Below, one piece after another: positions 15,819 through 23,346 of a stretch of DNA of 32,282 nt. Position numbers and translations under genes: made by a program. The notes below the pieces were generated by a model. That model searched no databases. It was given only the letters and a program-made list of their open reading frames with translations, and had not been told where the DNA came from. Each line of letters begins with the position of its first letter. The stretch's first letter is position 1. This stretch comes from Actinomycetota bacterium (lineage in GTDB: Bacteria; Actinomycetota; Humimicrobiia; Humimicrobiales; Humimicrobiaceae): the NCBI GenBank assembly GCA_023475715.1, contig JAMCVO010000453.1:1-32282 (forward strand). The letters are read 5' to 3'.

Positions 15819-16625
15819 TTATTTTCTTCCTTCGGTTTCATGATTCTGCTTCAATTTAATAATTGTGTCTGGCGGGTAGTAACCTCTTCCGGTTGCATTG
15901 GGGTAAAGCAGAACGTTTCTGCCAAGGAGACTGCCGGGAGCAGTGACACTGTTGCATCCGGTTTCTACGCCGTCAGCTAAAATTGCGCCAAACTTGCGCA
16001 AGCCGGTTTCATATTTCCTGCCATCGATATTCAGGGTTATTTTTGATTCTATTATTTTTAAGTTTGCAAGTTTTGTGCCTGCCCCCAGGTTTACTTTACC
16101 CAGGATGCTGTCGCCAATATATGCGAAATGCCCGGCTTTACTTTCACCCAGCATAACTGCAGTTTTCATCTCGGTTGTATGTCCGACCACACATTTGTTT
16201 CCCACAATTACATTACCTCTTATATAGGCCCCATGCCTGATTTCAGTATTATCCCCGATTATGGTTGGGCCCTTTATCAGTGCCCCGGGTTCTATTATCG
16301 TTCCCTTGCCGATATATATTTCATCATCCATCAGGGAAACTCCGGCATAAATAATCGTAGCATTTTCAAGCATCATTCCATCTTTTTCAACTATTCCTTT
16401 GGCTGCATCAATTGTAAATCCTGATTTCAGTACTTTGCCATCATAAATGACTATATCTTTGCTTAAAAAGGAAGAGCCCTTCCTTATATTTGAGACGTTG
16501 GGAGTGATATTATTTTTTATGTATTTACCGATATTCTTGAGCCCATCCCAGACATAATCAGTATTTTTGAAAAGTTCCTTCAGATGGCTACCCTCAAGGT
16601 CAAAAAAATCTTCCGGTTTTAACAT
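15819..16625 (-). CDS. GlmU-like left-handed beta-helix acetyltransferase
   Basis: A protein of 268 residues. Residues from about 85 on show hexapeptide repeats of a left-handed beta helix. The core TEMKTAVMLGESKAGHFAYIGD (151-172, with His166) and the following NLGAGT match the acetyltransferase half of GlmU, where this His is the catalytic base that acetylates glucosamine-1-phosphate. The nucleotidyltransferase half of GlmU is absent. Instead residues 1-84 form a short domain with LEGSHLKELFKNTDYVWDGL, seen in archaeal and thermophile sugar-phosphate transferases. With glmM directly downstream, it likely supplies GlcNAc-1-phosphate, with uridylylation done by another protein. A substrate other than glucosamine-1-phosphate remains possible. 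Confidence 0.8.
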   Translation of the reverse strand: MLKPEDFFDLEGSHLKELFKNTDYVWDGLKNIGKYIKNNITPNVSNIRKGSSFLSKDIVIYDGKVLKSGFTIDAAKGIVEKDGMMLENATIIYAGVSLMDDEIYIGKGTIIEPGALIKGPTIIGDNTEIRHGAYIRGNVIVGNKCVVGHTTEMKTAVMLGESKAGHFAYIGDSILGKVNLGAGTKLANLKIIESKITLNIDGRKYETGLRKFGAILADGVETGCNSVTAPGSLLGRNVLLYPNATGRGYYPPDTIIKLKQNHETEGRK

Positions 16626-16666
16626 GGTTTTACTCTTTTTTAATTATAAATATATATTTAAATAAA

Positions 16667-17428
16667 TTAATTTTTAGGATCTGTCTCTTCCGCTGCGGCT
16701 GCCTGCATCTGTATATTTGCCCGATCAAGCGCCTTGTCTTTGGTCTTATCCTTTGCTTGATCCCTTTCCTGATTTTTAATCCCGGCATCACCTGGCTTTA
16801 CTTTTTTCCTGGTTTTCGACCTTAAAAAATTAAGTGCGGCAGGGATAGCCGAAACAACAATTATAACTGCAATGATGGGTAATAAATATTTATCAATATT
16901 GGGAATCAATCTTCCAAGGTAATAACCAATCATTGGAACCGATACTGACCATAATACTCCGCCGGTAATATTAAAAACAATGAATGTCCGGTAATTCATT
17001 TTTCCGACCCCCGCAACTATTGGCGCAAAGGTCCTTATGATAGGTAAAAATCTTGCCAGCACTATTGTCTTGGAACCATGTCTTTCATAAAAACCCTGGG
17101 CCTTGACAAGGTATTCTTTTTTAAAGAGACGGGAATTTTCCCTGTTAAATAATTTGCGCCCAACCCTATAACCGAAAGTGAAACCGACGCTGTCGCCAAG
17201 TACCGCACCCGCAAAAACAATACCTATCAGGATCCACAGGTTCAAATAATTCTGGGAAGTATCCGGAATTTTTGTTGAGGCAAGAAGACCCGCAGTAAAA
17301 AGCAGACTGTCGCCCGGCAGGAAAAATCCAATCAGCAGTCCTGATTCTGCAAAGATGATTGCGAAAATGCCGATATATCCAACGGTCTTAATTATTGCGA
17401 CCAAATCAAGATGTAGAATTGCATCCAT
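16667..17428 (-). CDS. DedA/VTT-family membrane protein with charged tail
   Basis: A protein of 253 residues with an AAAGGA site. The DedA family works in proton-dependent lipid transport (undecaprenyl phosphate or phospholipid recycling) in the inner membrane. Conserved features are AESGLLIGFFLPGDSLLF (27-44, Glu28 and Asp40), LGDSVGFTFGYRVGR (77-91, Asp79), and RFLPIIRTFAP (126-136, Arg126 and Arg132). All are needed for function in E. coli relatives. After the last hydrophobic segment (about 182-202) comes a cytosolic tail of about 45 residues rich in Lys, Asp and Gln, not present in most relatives. It lies 41 bases upstream of the GlmU-like gene and may join cell-wall precursor supply. 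Confidence 0.9.
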   Translation of the reverse strand: MDAILHLDLVAIIKTVGYIGIFAIIFAESGLLIGFFLPGDSLLFTAGLLASTKIPDTSQNYLNLWILIGIVFAGAVLGDSVGFTFGYRVGRKLFNRENSRLFKKEYLVKAQGFYERHGSKTIVLARFLPIIRTFAPIVAGVGKMNYRTFIVFNITGGVLWSVSVPMIGYYLGRLIPNIDKYLLPIIAVIIVVSAIPAALNFLRSKTRKKVKPGDAGIKNQERDQAKDKTKDKALDRANIQMQAAAAEETDPKN

Positions 17429-17477
17429 TTAAATCCTTTATTCATTTATTTTTTATAATTTATTCTTACGGGTTCAT

Positions 17478-18413
17478 TCATAGCAAGTTTTTCCTGGCAA
17501 GTATGAACAGCACTATTCCTGAAATAAGTGCGGTTATACCTATAATAGCTATAAAACCATAGTTAAAATCTCCCCAGGGAACCCTGACATTCATTCCAAA
17601 AAAAGATCCTATTATCGTAGGTATTGCCATCACGATGGTTATCGATGTTAACAGTTTCATGACCATGTTCAGGTTGTTATTTATGATTGAAGCAAAAGCA
17701 TCCATGGTGCCGCTGAGAATATTGCTGTAGATTGTGGCCATTTCAATGGCCTGCCTGTTCTCAATTATAACGTCTTCAAGCAAGTCCTCATCTTCGGGGT
17801 ATTTCTTTATCCATTTTAATTTCATCATTTTATCAAGAGTTGTCTGATTGGATTTCAATGAAGTTGAAAAAAACACAAGACTTTTTTCCAGCTCCATAAG
17901 TTCAATCAGCTCCTTATTTTTCATTGACTTACGGAGAGTTATTTCGATGTTTTTACTTGCCTTATCTATCTGTTTCAGGAAACTCATATAATATTTATCA
18001 GTTCGCAGCAGCATCTGAAGTATGAATCTTGATTTTTTATATGTATAAAAAGTTTTAATTTTCTGCTCAAGAAAGTCATCGGTTATGTTGTTTTCCTGCA
18101 GGCAGACAGTCACGATAAAGTCATTATTTAATATTATTCCAAGAGGAAAAGTATTATATCTTGCCGAAGTTTCTATGACCTCCATAACCGGGATATCAAG
18201 CAGCACGAGTATCTGTTCTTCTTCAGTATCCAGACGTGAGCTTTCTTCCTTGTCAAGCGCCGCTCTGAGAAATTCCGTATCCAGGCCGGTGGATTCTGAA
18301 ACCTGTTCGATTTCAGTGCTCAAAGGGTCTATCAGGTGAATCCAGCACCCTTTTTCAATTACATCTGTTTCTATGGTCTGGTTGTCTTCGGTAGTCTTAT
18401 GTATTTTTATCAT
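17478..18413 (-). CDS. corA: CorA-family magnesium transporter
   Basis: A protein of 311 residues with a very strong GGGAGGGGGG site. CorA forms a pentameric Mg2+/Co2+ channel. The N-terminal 230 residues are the cytosolic alpha/beta sensor and the long helix, rich in charged residues. Two membrane segments are at the C-terminus, the first ending in FFGMNVRVP with the signature GMN at 273-275. The loop that follows (WGDFNYG) is acidic, as usual. The family is certain. Some members carry zinc or nickel instead, and the sequence does not separate these. It is 49 bases upstream of DedA on the same strand. Confidence 0.93.
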   Translation of the reverse strand: MIKIHKTTEDNQTIETDVIEKGCWIHLIDPLSTEIEQVSESTGLDTEFLRAALDKEESSRLDTEEEQILVLLDIPVMEVIETSARYNTFPLGIILNNDFIVTVCLQENNITDDFLEQKIKTFYTYKKSRFILQMLLRTDKYYMSFLKQIDKASKNIEITLRKSMKNKELIELMELEKSLVFFSTSLKSNQTTLDKMMKLKWIKKYPEDEDLLEDVIIENRQAIEMATIYSNILSGTMDAFASIINNNLNMVMKLLTSITIVMAIPTIIGSFFGMNVRVPWGDFNYGFIAIIGITALISGIVLFILARKNLL

Positions 18414-18560
18414 TTATATTCCCCCCTCCCGGCATATTATAATTTTTCTATTTTTTTGTTGATTATTGTTTGGTTTTATTGTCATTCTTATTATTGCTTA
18501 AATCAAACTTTAATTTTACTCTAAATAAGAATAATGGCAATTAAAAATTCTGCATTAAAA

Positions 18561-18609
18561 AATGCTAATATGTGTATATCTTTAATTTTGACGGGCACAT
18601 ATTAGCATT
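18561..18609. repeat. 14-bp perfect inverted repeat
   Basis: AATGCTAATATGTG (18561-18574) is perfectly repeated in inverted form at 18596-18609 with a 21-base spacer. It lies in the 288-base gap between the lipoprotein and corA genes, both on the minus strand, 23 bases beyond the hairpin listed at 18633-18657. It may be a second transcription end or a regulator site for corA. Neither side has a clear T tract. Confidence 0.6.
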
Positions 18610-18632
18610 AGCAAGCTATCATGTATAAGCTA

Positions 18633-18657
18633 AAAAAGCAATAATTGTATGCTTTTT
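18633..18657 (-). terminator. Terminator of the lipoprotein gene
   Basis: AAAAAGCA (18633-18640) and TGCTTTTT (18650-18657) form an 8-bp stem with a 9-base loop. On the minus strand it lies about 45 bases after the lipoprotein stop codon and its second arm runs into six T residues. The stem has only two G-C pairs, so it is moderate in strength. It could work in both directions. Confidence 0.6.
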
Positions 18658-18701
18658 ATAGCTGATTAGCCGCAGAGTCGCAGATTTGAATTTTAATAAT
18701 C

Positions 18702-19979
18702 TTATTTAAATGTCAAAGTGTCAAGCATTCCATAATATGCTGCCTGAGCAATATCTCCATAAGCATCAATATTTACAATAGCAATGAAGAGATACAAATA
18801 GGTTTTATTTTCGACGAAGCTGTATGCCAGTGCCCAATTTCCGCCATCTTTGTCACTGTAAGTATACAGGTATTCCTTAAAAGGAGTTCCATTATTTTTT
18901 AAAACACGATCATTTTCAGTGCTCTCAACAAAGGTCCAACCCTGCTGTTTTGCGAAATCCGAGGAATCTTTTTCAGAAAAGTCCTTGTAAGGTTTGTATG
19001 GCGCAGATTTTACTGCCTTGAAAAGGAAAATTGCAGGAACATCGGTGGGCGGAGCAAGGTTAAAGCTTACTTCATCTTTTGTTTGATTTTCGGTATATGT
19101 CCAGTTATCAGGAATTGCAATTGAAAATGCGAAATCATCATTTGTAAAAACGGTTCCCTGGTTAAATGTTACCAGGCTGCCTTCTATAACCTCAAAATCA
19201 TAAGCTCCGTATAAGGTATTATTCAAATAAATCTCAACTTTATATTTGCCCGGGCTCACATTAGGCACTTCTCCTCCGGTAAGCTGCAGCATGAACCATA
19301 TATAAGATGCTCCGTCGTAATAATCACCTGGGATATCATATTTGATTTCATTTATAACTTTTCCGGTTGAGTCTTTCCACAATGCCTTTAAGCTGTTACC
19401 AGTTATCTGATAATTAACCTTGACAGTGGCATAAACGGTCTCGCTGGCGGAAAACTGCTGGGTTTCCTTTATCGGCACCCCGTTTTCGTCCACTGCATTT
19501 GCCAGTTTTACTTCGATTATTTCCATCTGGGGTTTGTTTACTTTAAAAGTTGCCGTATTTATAAGCTCGCCATTATTAAAAAATTCGACCTTATAATTTC
19601 CTGCCGGTATAGTTTTATTTTCGATAGTGGAAATATTGGAAGAGACAATCCCCTCAAAGATAGTATTAGGTTCGTCATTGTTATATTTTTCTCCATCATC
19701 AAGGACTATTTCGCCGGTATCCAGCAAGGTCCATTTGAAATGCCAGTTATCGCTTCCTTTCGTACCGGTATATTTAACTGTGGCAAATATCTGCTTTGAG
19801 CTTACTTCAAACTCATTTTTTGGATTTATGGGTTCATTGGTATCTTTTTTTGCATCTTCGGATATCACAATGCTTTGAAAAGACAGTTTTGGTGCACATG
19901 AGCTCAGTGCAGGGATCAGGCCTAAAATAAAAATAAGCACAACTATTAATATTATCGATTTTTTTATAAAATTTTTCAT
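18702..19979 (-). CDS. Secreted lipoprotein, three-domain, unknown role
   Basis: A protein of 425 residues with an AAAGGGG site. Lys-rich residues 2-7 and a hydrophobic stretch (8-24) are followed by a lipobox LSSC (25-28), so Cys28 should be lipidated and the protein anchored outside the membrane. Two similar beta-rich units follow. Each has a motif of the type FSASETVYATVKVNY: residues about 55-70 (FEVSSKQIFATVKYTG) and about 170-190. Each also has a PG/AG-NYKVE strand, suggesting duplicated Ig-like domains. The C-terminal part (about 275-425) starts with DDFAFSIAIPDNWT, a pattern of PsbP/DcrB-like lipoprotein domains. No catalytic motif is visible. It is transcribed away from rlmN. Confidence 0.85.
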   Translation of the reverse strand: MKNFIKKSIILIVVLIFILGLIPALSSCAPKLSFQSIVISEDAKKDTNEPINPKNEFEVSSKQIFATVKYTGTKGSDNWHFKWTLLDTGEIVLDDGEKYNNDEPNTIFEGIVSSNISTIENKTIPAGNYKVEFFNNGELINTATFKVNKPQMEIIEVKLANAVDENGVPIKETQQFSASETVYATVKVNYQITGNSLKALWKDSTGKVINEIKYDIPGDYYDGASYIWFMLQLTGGEVPNVSPGKYKVEIYLNNTLYGAYDFEVIEGSLVTFNQGTVFTNDDFAFSIAIPDNWTYTENQTKDEVSFNLAPPTDVPAIFLFKAVKSAPYKPYKDFSEKDSSDFAKQQGWTFVESTENDRVLKNNGTPFKEYLYTYSDKDGGNWALAYSFVENKTYLYLFIAIVNIDAYGDIAQAAYYGMLDTLTFK

Positions 19980-19992
19980 TACTGCCCCTTTA

Positions 19993-20069
19993 GTTATTAT
20001 TATGTTATTTTTTGTTACGTTATTTTAATTACCAGGTTATTTTTACTATGTTATTATTACTCTGTTATT
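19993..20069. repeat. Degenerate GTTATT repeats
   Basis: GTTATT occurs at 19993, 20004, 20019, 20036, 20050 and 20064, spaced by 11 to 17 bases, in the 150-base gap between the divergent lipoprotein and rlmN genes. The units are separated by unlike AT-rich spacers. They could be regulator half sites for the lipoprotein promoter or a decayed tandem repeat. Confidence 0.45.
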
Positions 20070-20129
20070 TTATATAATATCGGTCTTTTTTTTTAAAACT
20101 TTAATGATCTGATATAAAATAGATTCAAG

Positions 20130-21170
20130 ATGGATTTAGAAAGACTTAAGGAAATTTTAAAAGATGAGAAACCTTACAGGCTGAGGCAGGCTGAGAAAGC
20201 TGTTTACAGGGACCTTGTGGATGACTGGGGCGCAGTCAGCAGCCTGCCTGCGTCGCTCAGAGACAGGTTGACCGAATGCTGCCCGATCTCAATTGATTAC
20301 AGGTCAATTGTTTCTAAGTCAAAGGACACTGTAAAGGCACTGATAAGGCTCACTGACGGCCTTGCTGTTGAAACGGTTCTTCTGCAGCATGCTCAGGACA
20401 GGAACACTGTCTGCGTTTCATCTCAGGTTGGCTGCCAGCTTGGCTGTCTTTTCTGCAAAACAGGGAAAATAGGCTACAGGAGGAACCTGACAGCATATGA
20501 GATAGCGGAGCAGGTGCTGTTTTTTTCATATTATTTTAAGGAAAAAGATAATTCTACAGGGGTCACAGCCAATAAGAGTGCGCATAAAGGCCCCAGTGTC
20601 ACAAATGTTGTTTTCATGGGTATGGGTGAGCCGTTTTTAAATTATGACAATGTCATGGATGCGGTAAGAATTCTTAACGATAAAGATAAATTCAACATAG
20701 GCGCGCGTAAAATTTCCATCTCAACCTGTGGCATACCTCAAAAGATTGAAAAACTTTCAAAAGAAAATCTGCAGGTAAACCTGGCAATTTCATTAAGCGC
20801 CCCCAATAATAAGCTAAGGTCCAGGCTGATGCCTATAAATGAAAAATATCCTGTTAAGGCCGTGATCAATGCTGCAAAGAAATATATTGCTGGCACTAAC
20901 CGCAGGGTTATGTTCGAGTATGTGCTAATTGATAAATTCAACGAATCTCCTGAGACTGCCAGAGAGCTGGCAGAAATTCTTAAAGGTCTGCTGTGTTTTG
21001 TAAATCTGATTCCATATAATGGCAAAGGAGCCCTAAATGCGCCATCGAAAGAAAAAATAGCCTTATTCAAGTCAATTCTCAAAAAATCAGGCATATCGGT
21101 AACAGAAAGGTACAGGTTCGGACAGGATATAAATGCAGCTTGCGGCCAGCTTTTATACAGGAGAGATTAG
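20130..21170 (+). CDS. rlmN: 23S rRNA/tRNA adenine-C2 methyltransferase (radical SAM)
   Basis: RlmN methylates C2 of A2503 in 23S rRNA and A37 in some tRNAs using two SAM molecules and a [4Fe-4S] cluster. The protein has 346 residues. The cluster motif is CQLGCLFC (Cys102, Cys106, Cys109). FMGMGEPFLNYDNVM matches the GGE-type SAM motif, and STCGIP and RLMPINEKYP are family signatures. Cys338 in AACGQL is the methyl-carrying Cys of the mechanism. The start has no clear ribosome site, and the region upstream is AT-rich. An insertion near residues 135-155 (KEKDNSTGVTANKSAHKGPS) is longer than in E. coli. The stop is TAG, and the frame beyond it is open into the next gene. Confidence 0.95.
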   Translation: MDLERLKEILKDEKPYRLRQAEKAVYRDLVDDWGAVSSLPASLRDRLTECCPISIDYRSIVSKSKDTVKALIRLTDGLAVETVLLQHAQDRNTVCVSSQVGCQLGCLFCKTGKIGYRRNLTAYEIAEQVLFFSYYFKEKDNSTGVTANKSAHKGPSVTNVVFMGMGEPFLNYDNVMDAVRILNDKDKFNIGARKISISTCGIPQKIEKLSKENLQVNLAISLSAPNNKLRSRLMPINEKYPVKAVINAAKKYIAGTNRRVMFEYVLIDKFNESPETARELAEILKGLLCFVNLIPYNGKGALNAPSKEKIALFKSILKKSGISVTERYRFGQDINAACGQLLYRRD

Positions 21171-21233
21171 ATCCATCAATGTCCCGAAGACTGGAACTAT
21201 ATCACCGGGCATAAAGAACTAGCATTTTCAATA

Positions 21234-21461
21234 ATGAAATTATGGCAGGAAGCAGAAAGATTCGAGGCTGCCATGAAAGATGATTCCCGATTTAATCTGA
21301 ACAGTAAACCCGTTTCCGAATTTGTTCATGATCCGGATAATTACCGGGTAATTGAAATGTTTTTTAGGCAGTCAGGAATACTTGAGTATAAAAACAAAAG
21401 TTTTGAAGATATTGATGCAGAATTGGACAACCTCAGGGTCTATGATATCAATGATTTATAA
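21234..21461 (+). CDS. Small acidic protein, unknown
   Basis: From the ATG it encodes 75 residues, rich in Asp and Glu, with RFEAAMKDD and a C-terminal EDIDAELDNLRVYDINDL. I do not recognise the family. No ribosome site precedes this ATG. The same frame is open back to the rlmN TAG stop (21168-21170) and translates plausibly (CPEDWNYITGHKELAF). An AGGAG lies at 21159-21163, seven bases before an ATC codon at 21171, so the protein may really be about 96 residues and begin at an unusual start. It is likely co-transcribed with rlmN. Confidence 0.55.
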   Translation: MKLWQEAERFEAAMKDDSRFNLNSKPVSEFVHDPDNYRVIEMFFRQSGILEYKNKSFEDIDAELDNLRVYDINDL

Positions 21462-21620
21462 TTTCTAGGTATACTGCCAGCAATGCTCCATTAACAAGTT
21501 TGAGCAAGTCAAAGCAATTAATCTATTCCGATATTCTCTTAATTACAATCTATAATCTGCTCTTTTCTTTTATAAAGGGACTAGGCGTACTTTATTAAAT
21601 GCATTATTTTAAAGTTGTTA

Positions 21621-21649
21621 TTTACATAATTATACATTTATGTTATTAT
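21621..21649 (+). promoter_or_regulatory. Promoter of the Tad pilus operon
   Basis: TTTACA (21621-21626) and TATTAT (21644-21649) each match five of six consensus bases and are separated by 17 bases. The first gene of the pilus operon starts 49 bases downstream. The preceding part of the gap (21462-21620) shows nothing else I can support. Confidence 0.55.
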
Positions 21650-21697
21650 GCAAATAATTAAAAATCAGGTTTTAATAAATTTTTAGTTTTACAGCTC

Positions 21698-22471
21698 ATG
21701 AACAGATTATCTTTAATTTTCAGACAAAAGCTTTTTGCCATTATTTTTATAATAGTTTCGATTTTGGGCGGCATCTTTGTCTTTTGGTATTTGAACAGTT
21801 TAAAGATAAGGGGGACTCAGGACTTTACCGGAAAGGAAATATTTACTGCTGCATATGATATCGAATCCGGGCAGGTGATTCAGGAAGAGTTGCTGGAAAA
21901 GAAGAGAATACCTGAAAACATATTCAATGAAAAATTTATTATAGACCAAAATCAAATTCTAGATAAAAAAGCCGCAAGTGATATTAATAAAGGTGAAATA
22001 ATTTCAAAAGATAAAATCGAGGGTAGCCAGACTGAAAATGTATATTTAAGATTCTCTGCATATATACCAGAAGGTTTAAGAGCAGCCAGTATACCAATAA
22101 ATTATTATGGAGATGTGTCACTAATAAGAGTAGGTGACAGTGTAGATTTGATATCTACATATTATGACAAATCAATAGAGCAACTAATAACGGAAATAGT
22201 CCTTGATGAAAAGGAAATAATATTTATACAAAATAATGATAGTTCAAATAGTATAAATAATCCAGACAATCAGATAAAAGAGGATAAAAACGATTTTTTA
22301 TTTAGAGGTATAATCGGTGAAGACCCCGGCATCAATTTAAACAATCTGATTGTTTTGACTTTTTATCTTTTACCTGAAGAAGTTGAAAATATATTTTTAG
22401 CGTTGGATAGGGGAGTAATCAATATTTCAGTTTGCCCTAAGCAGGCACAATTAATAAAAAAATATAGGTAA
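21698..22471 (+). CDS. cpaB: Flp pilus assembly protein CpaB/RcpC
   Basis: A protein of 257 residues with one N-terminal membrane anchor (about 11-33) and an extracytoplasmic part. Residues 45-115 form an SAF domain (AAYDIESGQVIQEELLEKKRIP), followed by an RcpC-type beta domain with IPEGLRAASIPI (124-135) and a VGDSVDLIS (143-151) strand. In Gram-negative Tad systems CpaB stabilises the secretin; here no secretin gene is present, so it may instead line the wall-spanning path of the pilus. An Asn/Asp-rich loop (177-198) is low complexity. It is the first gene of the cluster. The ribosome site is poor. Confidence 0.87.
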   Translation: MNRLSLIFRQKLFAIIFIIVSILGGIFVFWYLNSLKIRGTQDFTGKEIFTAAYDIESGQVIQEELLEKKRIPENIFNEKFIIDQNQILDKKAASDINKGEIISKDKIEGSQTENVYLRFSAYIPEGLRAASIPINYYGDVSLIRVGDSVDLISTYYDKSIEQLITEIVLDEKEIIFIQNNDSSNSINNPDNQIKEDKNDFLFRGIIGEDPGINLNNLIVLTFYLLPEEVENIFLALDRGVINISVCPKQAQLIKKYR

Positions 22472-22509
22472 ATACTAATTAATTTAATATTTTTCAAAAA
22501 GGAGTTTGT

Positions 22510-23328
22510 ATGTCGGCTGGTTTAAGTGTTCTTGAAAAAGGAAATAAAAAGAAAAATATTCTTAATAAAAATAATAATTCCAAAGTAATTCTTTTTTCTT
22601 CAGTAAAAGGAGGAAGTGGAACAAGTTTTATTTCAAATTGTATATCATCTTACTATGCTAAAACAAAAATTCAAAATATTCTTCTTTTAGATCTTAATAT
22701 TGGCAAACGTGATTCACGCATCATCTTTAATTTAGAAGAAAAAGACTTAAGAAATATTGGGGATATAGAAGATTCAATAAAAGAAATCGATGTTTCTTTA
22801 TTGAAAAGGCTTGTTGTAAATTTTGGTAATAGCCTGAATTTAATTCTGCCACCACTTAAACTGGAGAAAAACAAAATATACTTAACTAAAAATTTAAACT
22901 TATTTCTTGGAATATTAAAACATTATTTTGAAATAATCTGTGTTGATTTTCCATATTATTTATTCCTGAAAAATGATTTTGATTTTACAGCAAATGTTGA
23001 TAAATTTGTTTTTGTATCTGCACCGGATCTGATTTCAGTAAGCAATCTCGAAATATTTTCCAGACATATATGTTTAGATGATATTCCAAACAATATAAAA
23101 ATAATAATAAATAAGTTCAACACACGACCCGCCGTATCCCCAGCCAGTCTGAACAGTATTCTAAAATATCCTGTTCAGGCATTCATTCCTTACGATAGAG
23201 ATATTGAATTCCTATACCATAGCAAGGGACCTTTTTACATTTTTAATTACAGCCTGAGGTTAGTAAAGAACATAATTGATTTTTCTGAACTTCTATATGA
23301 AGAGCTGGATTTTGAGAAAAAACAGTAA
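22510..23328 (+). CDS. tadZ: TadZ/CpaE-like MinD-type ATPase
   Basis: A protein of 272 residues with an AAAGGAG site. TadZ/CpaE proteins place the Tad machine in the cell. The MinD/ParA-type phosphate loop is VKGGSGTSF (32-40). It keeps the deviant first Lys33, but Thr replaces the Lys that normally contacts the nucleotide (KGGxGKT), as in many TadZ proteins with weak or no ATPase activity. The second motif, LLLDLNIGKRDS (58-69), has Asp61. The usual N-terminal receiver-like domain of CpaE is absent; only a 24-residue Lys/Asn-rich lead precedes the ATPase. It lies 38 bases after cpaB and 18 before tadA. Confidence 0.85.
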   Translation: MSAGLSVLEKGNKKKNILNKNNNSKVILFSSVKGGSGTSFISNCISSYYAKTKIQNILLLDLNIGKRDSRIIFNLEEKDLRNIGDIEDSIKEIDVSLLKRLVVNFGNSLNLILPPLKLEKNKIYLTKNLNLFLGILKHYFEIICVDFPYYLFLKNDFDFTANVDKFVFVSAPDLISVSNLEIFSRHICLDDIPNNIKIIINKFNTRPAVSPASLNSILKYPVQAFIPYDRDIEFLYHSKGPFYIFNYSLRLVKNIIDFSELLYEELDFEKKQ

Positions 23329-23346
23329 GAAACAGAGGGTATAAAA

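Noticed and set aside
21159..21461. Pyrrolysine decoding of the rlmN TAG
   Set aside because: TAG ends several other genes in this window (for example at 11580, 26370 and 27169), and RlmN is complete at this position.
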